From positions 496,001-560,000 of the forward strand of contig NZ_QAOF01000001.1 in assembly GCF_003050745.1 (NCBI RefSeq): 64,000 bases of DNA. The letters run 5' to 3'. Under the pieces are notes generated by a model. It was not told where the DNA came from and did not search any database. It saw nothing but the letters and a program-made list of their open reading frames with translations. Both the position numbers and the translations under genes were made by a program. The DNA is from Sphingomonas sp. PP-CE-3G-477 (lineage in GTDB: Bacteria; Pseudomonadota; Alphaproteobacteria; Sphingomonadales; Sphingomonadaceae). Below, piece after piece: positions 1-9,765 of the stretch. Every line of letters begins with the position of its first letter. Positions within the stretch are counted from its first letter, which is position 1.

Positions 1-618
1 GGTGGGACGTTCGTCACCGCGCGGATGGGGCAGGGGGCCGAGCATGAGCTGAGCTTCACGATCGCGCAGCCGGGCGCGCATTGGGTGTCGAATGCGCTCG
101 GCGTGCTGGCGTGCGTGCAGGCGGCCGGAGGCGATCTCGGACTCGCCGGGCTGGCACTGGCCGAACTCGGTGGCCTGCAAGGTCGCGGCGCAAGGTCGCT
201 GGTGCCCGTTGGCGAAGGCCAGACGCTGGTGATCGACGAAAGCTACAACGCCAACCCAGCCTCGATGCGCGCGACGCTCAGCGTCCTCGGGCATGAACCC
301 GGCCGCCACATCGCGGTACTTGGCGAAATGCGCGAACTGGGCGAGGGCTCCGACGACTATCACGCAGCCCTCGCCGAGCCGATCCTCGCCGCGCGCGTCG
401 AAATGGCGCTGCTCGTCGGTGAAGCGATGGCGCCGTTAGCGCAGGTGCTTGAGGGACAGATCGAAACCGTCCATGTGGGCGACGCTGCGGCCGCGCTCGC
501 GTCGTTACGGACGATCCTGGCGCCCGGCGATGTCGTGCTCGTCAAGGGATCGAACGGGGTAGGCCTCGCGCGCGTCGTAGCGGGTCTCCAGACTGGCCTC
601 AAAGGCGGGATTAACTGA
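1..618 (+). CDS. murF: MurF, C-terminal part (UDP-MurNAc-tripeptide D-Ala-D-Ala ligase)
   Basis: The gene is open at the left edge; frame 1 runs to the TGA at 616-618, leaving 205 codons. MurF is the cytoplasmic ligase that adds D-Ala-D-Ala to UDP-MurNAc-tripeptide. The fragment shows the Mur-ligase signature DESYNANPASMRA (around base 235-275), then LGEMRELGEGS and near the end VLVKGSNGVGLARVV, typical of the MurF C-terminal domain. The mraY start codon follows the stop directly with no gap, fitting the usual murF-mraY order of the dcw cluster. The central ATPase domain lies outside the window, so only the C-terminal half can be judged. Identification is firm from motif plus context. Confidence 0.93.
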   Translation, partial: GGTFVTARMGQGAEHELSFTIAQPGAHWVSNALGVLACVQAAGGDLGLAGLALAELGGLQGRGARSLVPVGEGQTLVIDESYNANPASMRATLSVLGHEPGRHIAVLGEMRELGEGSDDYHAALAEPILAARVEMALLVGEAMAPLAQVLEGQIETVHVGDAAAALASLRTILAPGDVVLVKGSNGVGLARVVAGLQTGLKGGIN

Positions 619-1689
619 ATGTTGTACTGGCTCGCCGAGCATCTGGGGTTTCCCGGCCTGCTGAACCTCATCCGCTATCAGACGGTGCGGACCGGGGGTG
701 CGGTCGCGACTGCGCTGATCATCGGCCTGATCATCGGGCCGAAGTTCATCGGCTGGTTGCGCGTGCGGCAGGGCAAGGGCCAGCCGATCCGCGCCGACGG
801 TCCGCAGTCGCATCTGTCGAAGCGCGGCACGCCGACGATGGGCGGGCTGATGATCCTGACCTCGATGTGCCTGGCCATCTTCCTGTGGATGGACCTGAGC
901 AATCCGTATGTCTGGGCGTGCCTGTTCGTGACGCTCGGCTTCGGGACGATCGGGTTCCTCGACGACTATGACAAGGTGCGCAAGGCGAGCACCGCGGGGA
1001 TCAGCGGGCGCACGCGGTTGCTGCTCGAGTTCATCATCGCGGGTGTCGCCGCGACGATCATCATGTCGCAGAACGGACCGCATCTGTACCTGCCGTTCAC
1101 GTCGCGTATGTACCTCGATCTCGGCTGGTTCTTCCCGGTGTTCGCAGCGTTCACGATCGTGTCGTTCGGCAATGCGGTGAACCTCACCGATGGGCTCGAC
1201 GGGCTGGCGACGATGCCGGTGATCATCGCCAGCGTCGCGTTCATGGTGATCGTGTACCTCGTCGGAAACGTGAAGTTCGCCGATTATCTCGGTATTCCGC
1301 ATGTCCCTCGCGCGGGTGAACTTGCGATCTTCTGCGGGGCTATCGTTGGGGCAGGGCTCGCGTTCCTGTGGTTCAATGCGCCGCCGGCTGCGGTGTTCAT
1401 GGGCGATACCGGTTCGCTGGCCTTGGGCGGTGCGCTCGGGACGATCGCGGTCGTTGCACATCACGAGATCGTGCTGGGGATCATCGGCGGGCTGTTCGTG
1501 ATCGAGGCGCTGTCGGTGATCATCCAGGTGTTCTTCTACAAGCGCACCGGCAAGCGCGTGTTCCGGATGGCGCCGATCCACCATCATTTCGAACAGCTCG
1601 GCTGGGCCGAGGCGACGGTGGTCATCCGTTTCTGGATCATCGCGCTGGTGCTGGCGCTGGTCGGCCTTTCGACGTTGAAGCTGCGGTGA
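619..1689 (+). CDS. mraY: MraY, phospho-MurNAc-pentapeptide transferase
   Basis: This 356-residue integral membrane enzyme makes lipid I by moving phospho-MurNAc-pentapeptide to undecaprenyl phosphate. Length matches the family (about 360). Visible landmarks are KRGTPTMGG (residues 68-76), the catalytic acidic motif DDYDK (115-119), [13 protein letters not shown] in the middle and the HHHFE cytoplasmic loop near the C-terminus, between about ten hydrophobic segments. The ATG follows the murF stop directly. The last codons overlap the GTG start of murD by 4 nt, so translation is probably coupled along the cluster. Confidence 0.97.
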   Translation: MLYWLAEHLGFPGLLNLIRYQTVRTGGAVATALIIGLIIGPKFIGWLRVRQGKGQPIRADGPQSHLSKRGTPTMGGLMILTSMCLAIFLWMDLSNPYVWACLFVTLGFGTIGFLDDYDKVRKASTAGISGRTRLLLEFIIAGVAATIIMSQNGPHLYLPFTSRMYLDLGWFFPVFAAFTIVSFGNAVNLTDGLDGLATMPVIIASVAFMVIVYLVGNVKFADYLGIPHVPRAGELAIFCGAIVGAGLAFLWFNAPPAAVFMGDTGSLALGGALGTIAVVAHHEIVLGIIGGLFVIEALSVIIQVFFYKRTGKRVFRMAPIHHHFEQLGWAEATVVIRFWIIALVLALVGLSTLKLR

Positions 1690-3062
1690 TTGTTGCTGAG
1701 GCCTGGCGCGGGAAACGCTATGCGGTGCTGGGGCTCGCGCGGTCTGGGGGTGCGACTGCGCGGGCGTTGGTGGCTGGCGGTGCGAGCGTTGTCGCGTGGG
1801 ATTCCGACGAGGCGAAGCGTGCTGTCTTTGCTCCCTCGCCCCCTCGGGGAGAGGGTCGGGGTGAGGGGCAACCCAGCAGTGCTTCGCCTGGAACAGCCCC
1901 TCACCCAACCCTCTCCCCGGAGGGGAGAGGGCTTTTAGAAGTCGCACCGCTCGATGATCTTTCGGGGTTCGACGCACTAGTAGTATCGCCGGGCGTACCG
2001 CTGAACACGCACCCGCTCGCCGCCGCGGCCCGCGCTGCCAACGTCCCCGTGATCGGCGACATCGAACTCTTCGCCCAAGCCCGCGCAGACCTCCCCCCGC
2101 ACAAGGTCGTCGGCATCACCGGCACCAACGGCAAGTCCACCACCACCGCGCTCGTCCACCACATCCTCAAGACCGCGGGGATCCCCACGCTGATGGGCGG
2201 CAACATCGGGTTGCCAATCCTCGAGCAGGAAGCGCTCCCCGAGGGCGGCGTCTACGTGCTCGAACTGTCGAGTTACCAGATCGACCTGACGCGGACGCTC
2301 GATTGCGACGTCGCGGTGTTGCTCAACATCACGCCGGATCATCTAGACCGCTACGACGGCTTCGACGGCTATGCCGCGTCCAAGGCGAGGCTGTTCGCGA
2401 TGCAGTCGGCCGAGCATGACGCGGTCATCGGCATCGGCGATACGCCGTCCGCGCAGATCGCGGGCGGGCTGTCGGCGAAGGGCGAGCACCTGACCAAGAT
2501 CGCTCCCGGCGTGTGCATGGATCAAAGCAACTGGCCGACGCTCCAGGGCCCGCACAACGCCCAGAACGCACTCGCCGCGATCGCCGTGGTCAAGGCGCTG
2601 GGCGTGAGCGAGGTCGATATCGACCGCGGCCTCACGAGTTTCACGGGCCTTCCGCACCGGATGGAGCAGATCGCCGCGTATGGCGGCGTTGCCTATGTCG
2701 ACGACAGCAAGGCGACCAATCCCGAGAGCACCGCGCCGGCTTTGGCTGCGTTCGACCGGGTTCACTGGATCGTCGGTGGGCGCGCGAAGGGCGACGATCT
2801 CGACGCCTGCAAGTCCGCCTTCGGCCACGTCGTCCACGCCTACACGATCGGCGAGGCTGGCCCGAAATTCGCCGAAATACTGAAGGACTCCATGCCCGTC
2901 GATAACGTCGGCACGCTCGACGTAGCCGTCCGGACTGCCGCCGCAAACGCCAAGCCGGGCGACACTGTTTTGTTATCCCCCGCCTGTGCTAGCTTCGACC
3001 AGTTTCGCGATTACGAAGCGCGCGGGGCCGCTTTCCGCGCCGCGGTGGAGTCGCTGGCATGA
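1686..3062 (+). CDS. murD: MurD, UDP-MurNAc-L-Ala D-glutamate ligase, with in-frame repeat insertion
   Basis: MurD adds D-Glu to UDP-MurNAc-L-Ala in the cytoplasm. The start is the GTG at 1686, which overlaps the mraY stop (GTGA) and gives 458 residues starting [21 protein letters not shown], the expected N-terminal Rossmann strand. The ATP-binding GTNGKSTTT lies at residues 146-154, about 35 residues later than in E. coli MurD. The difference is explained by residues about 50-84 (bases 1831-1936). These are encoded by a GC-rich inverted repeat and read [13 protein letters not shown], then after a spacer [11 protein letters not shown]. The frame stays open through it and conserved motifs continue on both sides, so I judge the gene intact with an extra loop in the N-terminal domain. 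The end overlaps ftsW by 4 nt. Confidence 0.93.
   Translation: MIVAEAWRGKRYAVLGLARSGGATARALVAGGASVVAWDSDEAKRAVFAPSPPRGEGRGEGQPSSASPGTAPHPTLSPEGRGLLEVAPLDDLSGFDALVVSPGVPLNTHPLAAAARAANVPVIGDIELFAQARADLPPHKVVGITGTNGKSTTTALVHHILKTAGIPTLMGGNIGLPILEQEALPEGGVYVLELSSYQIDLTRTLDCDVAVLLNITPDHLDRYDGFDGYAASKARLFAMQSAEHDAVIGIGDTPSAQIAGGLSAKGEHLTKIAPGVCMDQSNWPTLQGPHNAQNALAAIAVVKALGVSEVDIDRGLTSFTGLPHRMEQIAAYGGVAYVDDSKATNPESTAPALAAFDRVHWIVGGRAKGDDLDACKSAFGHVVHAYTIGEAGPKFAEILKDSMPVDNVGTLDVAVRTAAANAKPGDTVLLSPACASFDQFRDYEARGAAFRAAVESLA
1830..1937. repeat. Palindromic interspersed repeat inserted in frame in murD
   Basis: Two GC-rich arms face each other. The left arm has its own hairpin ending GGTCGGGGTGAGGGGC, and the right arm starts GCCCCTCACCCAACCC and ends in its own hairpin with GGAGGGGAGAGGG. 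A spacer of about 27 nt separates the arms. The arrangement resembles a paired REP element (REPIN-like). It sits wholly inside the murD coding frame without a stop codon, where other MurD proteins have no such segment. Confidence 0.8.
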
Positions 3063-4315
3063 CCGATATCCGCGCTGGAAGGATCGACGTTAGGGGCGAT
3101 ATGGGCACACCGAAGACCAGCATCGTCGCCAAGATGAAGCGGCGCGGCGGACGGGGCGATCAGTCGCCGCTCGGCACGTGGTTCTGGGACATCGACCGGA
3201 TGCTGCTGTTGCTGACACTGTTCCTGATCGCGATCGGGCTGATTGCGGTGGCGGCGGCGTCGCCGGCAAGCGCGGTTCGCTATTCGGGCGAGCACCACAA
3301 GATCGCGCCGCTCTACTATTTCTGGCGGCAGTTGATGTGGGTCGGTGTGTCGCTTCCCGTGCTGTTCGGCGTGTCGATGATGCCCGTGTCGATGGCGCGG
3401 CGGATGGCGATCGGCGGGTGTGCGCTGTTCGTGCTGATGCTGATGGTGACGCCGTTCATCGGGGTCGAGGCCAATGGCGCACGGCGCTGGCTCGGCGTCG
3501 GGTTCGCGCAGTTCCAGCCTTCCGAGTTCCTGAAACCGCTGTTCATCGTCACGGTCGCGTGGCTGTTGTCGTTGCGCGCGAAGGATGCCGAGCTGCCGAC
3601 CGTGCTGATCACCGGCGCGATGACTGCGGGCGTCGCGGTGCTGCTGATGCTGCAGCCCGATTTTGGCCAGACGATCATCTTCTGCTCGGTCTGGATGGCG
3701 TTGCTGATGATCGCGGGGACGCCGGCCAAGGTGATGCTCGGCCTCGTCGCGATGGCGCCGGCGGGACTGATCGCCGCCTATGTCTTCTACGGCGTGGCGC
3801 GGTCGCGGATCGATGCGTTCCTGTTTCCGGGGGTCGAGGGCGAGGGCGCGGGCGACCATTTCCAGACGAATGCGGCGCATAATACGCTGACCGCGGGCGG
3901 CTGGACCGGGACGGGGCCGGGCGCGGGCGCGGCGAAGTTCGGGCTGCCCGAGGCACATACCGACTATATCTTCTCGGTGATTGGCGAGGAATTCGGGCTG
4001 ATCGCGTGTTCGGTGATCGCGGTGATCTTCCTGGCGATCGTGGTGCGCGTGTTCGTCAAGCTGCTGGACGAGCAGGATGAATTCAAATTGCTCGCGTCCG
4101 CCGGCCTCGCGACGCAGTTCGGCGCGCAGGCGCTGGTGAGCATGGCGGTGAACACCGGCCTCGCGCCGTCGAAGGGTATGACGCTGCCGTTCATCAGCTA
4201 TGGCGGGTCGTCGATGATCGCGTTGTCGGTCGGCATGGGGTTGCTGCTGGCGTTTACCCGGCGCAATCCGTTTCTCACGCGGAGCCCCTATGTCGTCCGC
4301 TGGAGTGGTGAATGA
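3059..4315 (+). CDS. ftsW: FtsW, septal peptidoglycan polymerase (SEDS family)
   Basis: This 418-residue polytopic membrane protein of the SEDS family polymerises lipid II at the septum with its class B PBP partner. About ten hydrophobic helices are visible. Family landmarks are the NGARRWLG loop, FQPSEFLKP, and near the C-terminus the conserved PFISYGGSS stretch. The cytoplasmic N-terminus is longer than usual and basic (KMKRRGGRGDQ). The ATG at 3059 overlaps the murD stop by 4 nt; a second ATG at 3101 would also work. The 3' end overlaps murG by 4 nt. Confidence 0.96.
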   Translation: MTDIRAGRIDVRGDMGTPKTSIVAKMKRRGGRGDQSPLGTWFWDIDRMLLLLTLFLIAIGLIAVAAASPASAVRYSGEHHKIAPLYYFWRQLMWVGVSLPVLFGVSMMPVSMARRMAIGGCALFVLMLMVTPFIGVEANGARRWLGVGFAQFQPSEFLKPLFIVTVAWLLSLRAKDAELPTVLITGAMTAGVAVLLMLQPDFGQTIIFCSVWMALLMIAGTPAKVMLGLVAMAPAGLIAAYVFYGVARSRIDAFLFPGVEGEGAGDHFQTNAAHNTLTAGGWTGTGPGAGAAKFGLPEAHTDYIFSVIGEEFGLIACSVIAVIFLAIVVRVFVKLLDEQDEFKLLASAGLATQFGAQALVSMAVNTGLAPSKGMTLPFISYGGSSMIALSVGMGLLLAFTRRNPFLTRSPYVVRWSGE

Positions 4316-5454
4316 GTAAGCATTACGTCCTCGCAGCCGGTGGCACGGGTGGACACATGGTCCCGGCAGCGGCGCTCGCCGCCGAACTGACCAAGCGCGG
4401 CCACCGTGTCGCGCTCGTCAGCGATGCGCGCGGCGTGCGGTTTCCGGGGCTGTTCGAGGATATCCAGACGCATGTCCTGCCAGCGGGACGCTTTACCGGC
4501 GGGCCGCTTGGCTGGGCTCGGGCCACGCGCGAGATGTGGCGCGGGCGGGCAATGGCGCGCGAGCTGTACCGGACCTTCAAGCCCGCCGCGGTGATCGGCT
4601 TTGGCGGCTACCCTGCGTTGCCAGCGTTGCTCGCGGCGTTCGCGGACAAGATCCCGACTGCGGTGCATGAGCAGAACGCGGTGCTGGGGCGCGTGAACCG
4701 CTTCGTCGCGGGGCGCGTGGACGCGATCGCGACCTCGTCCGAGCCGACCGAGCGCCTCGCGCCGAAGCTGCTGGGGAAGGCGCATCTGGTCGGCAATCCT
4801 GTGCGCGAGGCGGTGCTGGCGCTGCGCTCGCGGCCGTATCCGCTGTTGGAGGAGGACGGGATCTTCCGCGTGCTCGTGACCGGCGGCAGCCAGGGGGCGA
4901 GCATCCTGTCGCAGGTCGTGCCCGACGGTCTGGCGATGCTACCGGTGACCTTCCGGCGGCGGTTGCAGGTGACTCATCAGGCGCGGATCGAGGATATCGA
5001 CGCGGTGCGCGCCAAGTATGCCGAGCATCATATTCCGGCGGAACTGGCGACGTATCTGCCCGATATGCCCGAGCAGCTGGCGTGGGCGCATCTGGTAATC
5101 GCACGCGCGGGGGCTTCGACGATTTCGGAACTGACCGCGGCGGGGCGGCCGGCGATCCTGGTGCCTCTGCCGGGTGCGACCGACGATCACCAGACCGTGA
5201 ACGCGCGCGAGATCACGCAAGCGGGCGGCGCGCGGACGATCGCGCAGGGAGATTTTACCGCAGTGGAACTGGCCAAGCAGATGCAGAAACTCGGGCTCGA
5301 TCCGGCGGCGTTGCAGAACGCGGCGGGCCGCGCGCGGAGTTGCGGGCGGCCGAACGCGGCGAGCGATCTGGCCGATCTGGTCGAGAGCCTTGACGCGCCA
5401 TTGTCGCGGATTCCGGTCGGCGCGCCCTCCAAGCCCAAGGCGCAGTTCGCATGA
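4312..5454 (+). CDS. murG: MurG, lipid II-forming GlcNAc transferase
   Basis: MurG transfers GlcNAc from UDP-GlcNAc to lipid I on the cytoplasmic membrane face. The 380-residue protein has the N-terminal glycine loop GGTGGH (residues 10-15) and the C-terminal donor-binding region with [10 protein letters not shown] and the DDHQ motif that contacts UDP-GlcNAc. It is a little longer than E. coli MurG (355) because of a Pro/Lys-rich tail. It overlaps ftsW upstream and murC downstream by 4 nt each, so it lies in the middle of the coupled block. Confidence 0.97.
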   Translation: MSKHYVLAAGGTGGHMVPAAALAAELTKRGHRVALVSDARGVRFPGLFEDIQTHVLPAGRFTGGPLGWARATREMWRGRAMARELYRTFKPAAVIGFGGYPALPALLAAFADKIPTAVHEQNAVLGRVNRFVAGRVDAIATSSEPTERLAPKLLGKAHLVGNPVREAVLALRSRPYPLLEEDGIFRVLVTGGSQGASILSQVVPDGLAMLPVTFRRRLQVTHQARIEDIDAVRAKYAEHHIPAELATYLPDMPEQLAWAHLVIARAGASTISELTAAGRPAILVPLPGATDDHQTVNAREITQAGGARTIAQGDFTAVELAKQMQKLGLDPAALQNAAGRARSCGRPNAASDLADLVESLDAPLSRIPVGAPSKPKAQFA

Positions 5455-6869
5455 AGGGCGTCGCAACGGATATCGGCACGATCCATTTCGTCGGCATCGG
5501 CGGGATCGGCATGTCGGGCATCGCCGAGGTAATGAAGAACCTCGGCTACCGCGTGCAGGGGTCGGACGTGGCCGAGGGCTATGTCGTGCAGGGGTTGCGC
5601 GACAAGGGCATTCCGGTGGCGATCGGCCATGCCGCGTCGAACATCGGCGATGCGGCCGTGGTGGTCGTGTCGACCGCGATCGTGCGCTCGAACCCGGAGG
5701 TCGAGGCGGCGTTGAATGCCCGCGTGCCGGTGGTGCGGCGTGCGGAAATGCTCGCCGAGCTGATGCGGTTGAAGTCGACCGTCGCGGTCGCGGGCACGCA
5801 TGGGAAGACCACGACGACGTCGATGGTGGCGGCACTGCTCGATGCTGGCGGGGTCGATCCGACGGTCATCAATGGCGGGATCATCAACTCGTACGGCTCG
5901 AACGCACGGCTGGGCGCGAGCGACTGGATGGTGGTCGAGGCGGATGAGAGCGACGGCAGCTTCCTGCGGCTCGACGGCACGATCGCGGTCGTCACCAACA
6001 TCGATCCCGAGCATCTCGATCATTACGGCTCGTTCGACGCGGTGAAGGATGCGTTCGTCGAGTTCGTCGAGAACGTGCCGTTCTATGGCGCGGCGCTGCT
6101 GTGCCTTGATCATCCGGAGGTGCAGGGGATCCTGCCGCGGGTGCGCGATCGTCGCGTGGTGACGTACGGTTTCTCCGCGCAGGCGGATGTGCGCGGGGTG
6201 GAGGTTACGCCGATCCCGGGCGGCAACCGCTTCGATTGCGTGGTGCGCGAGCGTGACGGCGCGACGCGGACGATTACGGGAATCGAGATGCCGATGCCGG
6301 GGCGGCACAACGTGCAGAATGCGCTGGCGGCGATCGGGGTGGCGCTGGAACTTGGGATCGCGGATGCGACGATCCAGCAGGGGTTTGCCAAGTTCGGCGG
6401 CGTGAAGCGGCGGTTCACCAAGGTCGGCGAAGTGGCGGGTGTGACGATCATCGATGACTACGGACATCACCCGGTCGAGATCCGCGCTGTGCTGGCGGCG
6501 GCTCGCGAGGGCGTGAAGGGGCGCGTGATCGCGGTGGTGCAGCCGCATCGCTATTCGCGGCTCGGCAATCTGATGGAAGATTTCCAGACTGCGTTCAACG
6601 ATGCGGATCGGGTGCTGGTGACGCCGGTCTACGCGGCGGGTGAGGCGCCTGTGGAGGGTGTCGACGCGGCGGCTTTGGTCGAGGGGTTGAAGCGGCGCGG
6701 GCACCGGTTTGCTGGTGTGGTCGCTGATGCGGATGCGCTGGCGGTGGAACTGGCTGCGACGATCGAGGCTGATGACATGGTTGTTTGTCTGGGGGCTGGC
6801 GACATCACGAAATGGGCGGCTGGGTTGGCGGAGGCGATTGCTGCCGAGCGCGCTAAGGTGCTGGCGTGA
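5451..6869 (+). CDS. murC: MurC, UDP-N-acetylmuramate L-alanine ligase
   Basis: MurC starts the peptide stem by adding L-Ala to UDP-MurNAc. The 472-residue product has the N-terminal Rossmann motif [15 protein letters not shown] (residues 12-26), the P-loop GTHGKTTTT (115-123), the central [10 protein letters not shown] motif and the IDDYGHHP motif of the C-terminal half, as expected for the family. No insertion is seen here, unlike murD and murB. It overlaps murG and murB by 4 nt on either side. Confidence 0.97.
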   Translation: MKGVATDIGTIHFVGIGGIGMSGIAEVMKNLGYRVQGSDVAEGYVVQGLRDKGIPVAIGHAASNIGDAAVVVVSTAIVRSNPEVEAALNARVPVVRRAEMLAELMRLKSTVAVAGTHGKTTTTSMVAALLDAGGVDPTVINGGIINSYGSNARLGASDWMVVEADESDGSFLRLDGTIAVVTNIDPEHLDHYGSFDAVKDAFVEFVENVPFYGAALLCLDHPEVQGILPRVRDRRVVTYGFSAQADVRGVEVTPIPGGNRFDCVVRERDGATRTITGIEMPMPGRHNVQNALAAIGVALELGIADATIQQGFAKFGGVKRRFTKVGEVAGVTIIDDYGHHPVEIRAVLAAAREGVKGRVIAVVQPHRYSRLGNLMEDFQTAFNDADRVLVTPVYAAGEAPVEGVDAAALVEGLKRRGHRFAGVVADADALAVELAATIEADDMVVCLGAGDITKWAAGLAEAIAAERAKVLA

Positions 6870-7858
6870 ACGCTCGCGCTTCTGCTCCCCTCCCGCTTGC
6901 GGGAGGGGTCGGGGGAGGGGCTTCGGCCTCCTCCGACGGCCCGGGCGCGGCTATGTCACTCCCTCCCCTAACCCCTCCCGCAAGCGGGAGGGGAATCAAG
7001 GTCGAGGCTGGGGCTTCGCTGGCTGCTTTCATATGGTTTCGGACTGGTGGGCCGGCTGAAACGCTCGTGCGACCCGATACGGCGAACGATCTGGCGGCAT
7101 ATTTGCGTGATCTCGATCCTTCGACACCCGTCCTACCCGTTGGTGTAGGCTCGAACCTGATCGTGCGCGATGGTGGCGTGCCGGGGGTCGTTGTGCGATT
7201 GCCTAAGGCGATGGCCAAGGTTTCGGTGCAGGACGGCCGCGTTCGTGCGGGGGCGGGGGCGATGGGGATTACGGTTGCCAGTGCCGCGCGAGATGCTGGT
7301 ATTGCCGGGCTTGAGTTTCTGCGTGGGATTCCGGGTACTGTCGGCGGAGCGGTTCGGATGAACGCGGGGGCTTATGGTCGCGATGTCAGCGATATTCTCG
7401 TCGAGGCTACCGTGGTTACGCGAGAGGGTTCGGTCGAAGTCTGGTCCGCCGAGAAACTCGGGTTCACCTATCGTCATTCGGACCTGCCCGCGGGCGCGGT
7501 CGTGGTCGAAGCCGTCTTCTCCGGTACGCCCGGCGAGCCGGCTGTGATCGGTGCGGAGATGGACCGGATTGCCGCCGAGCGCGAGGCTTCGCAGCCTCTC
7601 CGTTCGCGCACCGGGGGCTCGACGTTCAAGAATCCTGAGGGGCACAAGGCCTGGGCGCTGATCGACGCGGCCGGGTGTCGGGGGCTGACTCGCGGCGATG
7701 CGCAGGTCAGCGAGAAGCATTGTAATTTCCTGCTGAACCTCGGGTCCGCGTCGAGCGCGGAGATCGAGGCGCTGGGTGAAGAGGTACGTGATAGAGTGAA
7801 GGCGCATTCGGGGGTGACGTTGGAATGGGAAATCCAGCGGGTTGGGGTCGCGAAGTGA
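6866..7858 (+). CDS. murB: MurB, UDP-N-acetylenolpyruvylglucosamine reductase, with repeat-derived N-terminus
   Basis: This FAD-dependent reductase makes UDP-MurNAc with NADPH. Family motifs are [14 protein letters not shown] [13 protein letters not shown] (around residues 55-67), [13 protein letters not shown], the FAD-binding [18 protein letters not shown] segment and the C-terminal [13 protein letters not shown]. The start is the GTG at 6866 inside the murC stop (GTGA). Residues about 6-46 are encoded by a palindromic repeat (6884-6995) and read [14 protein letters not shown], then [13 protein letters not shown]. In usual MurB the domain begins just before the WFR motif. Without the element the natural N-terminus would be only a few residues, so the repeat seems to have landed right after the start codon without breaking the frame. 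Confidence 0.93.
   Translation: MNARASAPLPLAGGVGGGASASSDGPGAAMSLPPLTPPASGRGIKVEAGASLAAFIWFRTGGPAETLVRPDTANDLAAYLRDLDPSTPVLPVGVGSNLIVRDGGVPGVVVRLPKAMAKVSVQDGRVRAGAGAMGITVASAARDAGIAGLEFLRGIPGTVGGAVRMNAGAYGRDVSDILVEATVVTREGSVEVWSAEKLGFTYRHSDLPAGAVVVEAVFSGTPGEPAVIGAEMDRIAAEREASQPLRSRTGGSTFKNPEGHKAWALIDAAGCRGLTRGDAQVSEKHCNFLLNLGSASSAEIEALGEEVRDRVKAHSGVTLEWEIQRVGVAK
6884..6995. repeat. Palindromic interspersed repeat in frame at the start of murB
   Basis: The left arm is a hairpin of CCCCTCCCGC and GCGGGAGGGG with TT between (6887-6908), followed by a G-rich tail. The right arm is its exact reverse complement, with AA in the loop (6972-6993), preceded by a C-rich tail. The spacer is about 40 nt. 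The same element type occurs inside putA and between the thiolase and MaoC genes. Confidence 0.85.
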
Positions 7859-8793
7859 GCACGCCACTTCACATCGCGGTGCTCATGGGCGGCTGGTCGG
7901 CGGAGCGTGAGGTCTCGCTTATGTCGGGTAATGGCTGTGCCGATGCGCTGGAGTCGCTGGGGCACCGGGTTACGCGGATCGATATGGGGCGGGATGTTGC
8001 GGCCAAGCTCGCCGAGGCAAAGCCCGATCTCGTGTTCAACGCACTCCACGGCACTCCCGGCGAGGACGGTTCGGTGCAGGGGCTGCTCGACCTGATGGGT
8101 CTGCGCTACACGCACTCCGGTCTCGCGACGTCGGTGATCGCGATCGACAAGGTGCTGACCAAGCTGCTGCTCGTCCCCGCGGGCGTGCCGATGCCGGGGG
8201 GGCGGATCGTCAAGTCGGCGGACCTGTTCGAGAGCGATCCGATGGCGCGGCCCTATGTGCTGAAGCCGGTCAACGAGGGTTCCTCGGTCGGCGTGGCGAT
8301 CGTCACCGACAGCGGCAATTACGGCAATCCGATTTCGCGCGACAGCGTCGGGCCTTGGGGCGAGTTCGATGAACTGCTGGCTGAGCCGTATATCCGGGGG
8401 CGTGAACTGACGACCGCGGTGCTCGGCGGCAAGGCTCTTGGGGTGACCGAGTTGAAGCCCAAGAGCGGCTGGTATGATTACGACGCGAAATACACCGACG
8501 GGATGACCGTTCACGTCTGCCCGGCGGAGATTCCCGACGATATCACCGATGCTTGCAAGAGCCTCGCGCTCGAAGCGCATCGGTTGCTCGGCTGCAAGGG
8601 TGCGTCGCGGTCCGATTTCCGCTGGGATGACGAGCGCGGCGTCGACGGGCTGTTCCTGCTCGAGGTGAACACGCAGCCGGGGATGACTCCGCTGAGCCTC
8701 GTGCCCGAGCAGGCACGGCATATCGGCATGACCTATGCCGAGCTGGTCCAGGCGATCGTCGACGAGGCGCTTCAGGACAATCCTTCCCCATGA
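7855..8793 (+). CDS. ddl: Ddl, D-alanine--D-alanine ligase
   Basis: This ATP-grasp ligase makes the D-Ala-D-Ala used by MurF. I choose the GTG at 7855, which overlaps the murB stop by 4 nt like its neighbours and gives 312 residues beginning [21 protein letters not shown]. An ATG at 7825 in the same frame would overlap murB by 34 nt. Landmarks are GGWSAEREVSL, HGTPGEDGSVQGLL, the ATP-grasp segment LKPVNEGSSVGV and the C-terminal metal/substrate site EVNTQPGMTPLSLVPEQA. The 3' end overlaps ftsQ by 4 nt. Confidence 0.96.
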   Translation: MSTPLHIAVLMGGWSAEREVSLMSGNGCADALESLGHRVTRIDMGRDVAAKLAEAKPDLVFNALHGTPGEDGSVQGLLDLMGLRYTHSGLATSVIAIDKVLTKLLLVPAGVPMPGGRIVKSADLFESDPMARPYVLKPVNEGSSVGVAIVTDSGNYGNPISRDSVGPWGEFDELLAEPYIRGRELTTAVLGGKALGVTELKPKSGWYDYDAKYTDGMTVHVCPAEIPDDITDACKSLALEAHRLLGCKGASRSDFRWDDERGVDGLFLLEVNTQPGMTPLSLVPEQARHIGMTYAELVQAIVDEALQDNPSP

Positions 8794-9764
8794 GCCGCAC
8801 GATCAAGCGCGGTCCGCCGCCCAAGCGGCCCGCCCCGCGACGGAAAGTCGCGGTCAAGAAAGTGTCGGTGATGGACCGGCTGGTCGGGATGCTCCCGGTC
8901 AGCGAGGACACGCTGCGCAAGATCGCGACGTGGTCGATCCTCGGCGCGGGGGGTGCGGTCGCGATCGCGGCGGCGACGTGGGTCGGCATTCCCGGCATGA
9001 TCGGCGCGGCGGTGGCCGAGGGTGCCGGGCGCGCGGGGTTCAAGGTCGAGCAGATCGAGGTGACGGGCCTAAAGCGGATGGACCGGATGTCGGTCTATGC
9101 GGTCGCGCTGGAGGACAAGCAGAACCAGACGTCGATGCTGTCGGTCGACCTGGAGGCGGTGCGGCAGAAGCTGCTGCGCTATGGCTGGATCGCGGACGCG
9201 CATGTCTCGCGGCGGCTGCCCAACACGATGCTCGTCGATATCGTCGAGCGCACGCCGGCTGCGGTGTGGCAGGACAATGGGCAGTTGACGCTGATCGACT
9301 CGTCGGGCGTGCTGCTGGAGCCGGTCCAGCCGGATGCGATCCCGAACCTGCCGCTGGTGATCGGGCCGGGCGCGGATCGGCAGGAGGCGTCGTACCAGAC
9401 GCTGCTCGCCGCCGCGCCTGCGCTCAAGCCGCGCGTGAAGGCGGCGACCTGGGTCGGCAATCGGCGCTGGGACCTGACGTTCGAGAGCGGCGAGACGTTG
9501 GCGCTGCCGGAAGACGGTGCGCCGCGCGCGCTGGTGAAGTTCGCGGAGCTGGATGGGGCGCGGCCGTTGCTGGGGCGCGGCTGGATCCGGTTCGACATGC
9601 GCGATCCGACCAAGCTGGTCGCGCGCAAACCGGGCGCGAGCCTGGCGCACAGTGTTGACGTGCCGGCACCTGCCAGCGCGGGGGCGAGCGTGCCGGCAAC
9701 GGGCGAAACTACGAATACTCCGTCGCAAACGGCGGGCGCGAACGTAACGGGCGGGGAGGGATGA
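8790..9764 (+). CDS. ftsQ: FtsQ, divisome POTRA protein
   Basis: FtsQ is a bitopic inner-membrane protein that links early and late divisome proteins through its periplasmic POTRA domain. The 324-residue product starts with a very basic cytoplasmic tail (about 30 residues rich in K, R, P). One transmembrane helix follows at about residues 47-68, then a POTRA-like segment starting KVEQIEVTGLKRM and the FtsQ domain with the conserved VDIVERTPAAVW strand. The C-terminus is a low-complexity Ala/Thr/Pro tail after about residue 290. It overlaps ddl by 4 nt and lies directly before ftsA. Confidence 0.95.
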   Translation: MSRTIKRGPPPKRPAPRRKVAVKKVSVMDRLVGMLPVSEDTLRKIATWSILGAGGAVAIAAATWVGIPGMIGAAVAEGAGRAGFKVEQIEVTGLKRMDRMSVYAVALEDKQNQTSMLSVDLEAVRQKLLRYGWIADAHVSRRLPNTMLVDIVERTPAAVWQDNGQLTLIDSSGVLLEPVQPDAIPNLPLVIGPGADRQEASYQTLLAAAPALKPRVKAATWVGNRRWDLTFESGETLALPEDGAPRALVKFAELDGARPLLGRGWIRFDMRDPTKLVARKPGASLAHSVDVPAPASAGASVPATGETTNTPSQTAGANVTGGEG

Positions 9765-9765
9765 C

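Noticed and set aside
505..1977. Long minus-strand open frame opposite mraY and murD
   Set aside because: Low-complexity, His/Arg/Pro-rich antisense translation of firmly identified genes.
1686..3062. murD as a frameshifted or disrupted pseudogene
   Set aside because: The frame stays open through the repeat, both flanking domains are complete, and the gene is essential in a coupled operon.
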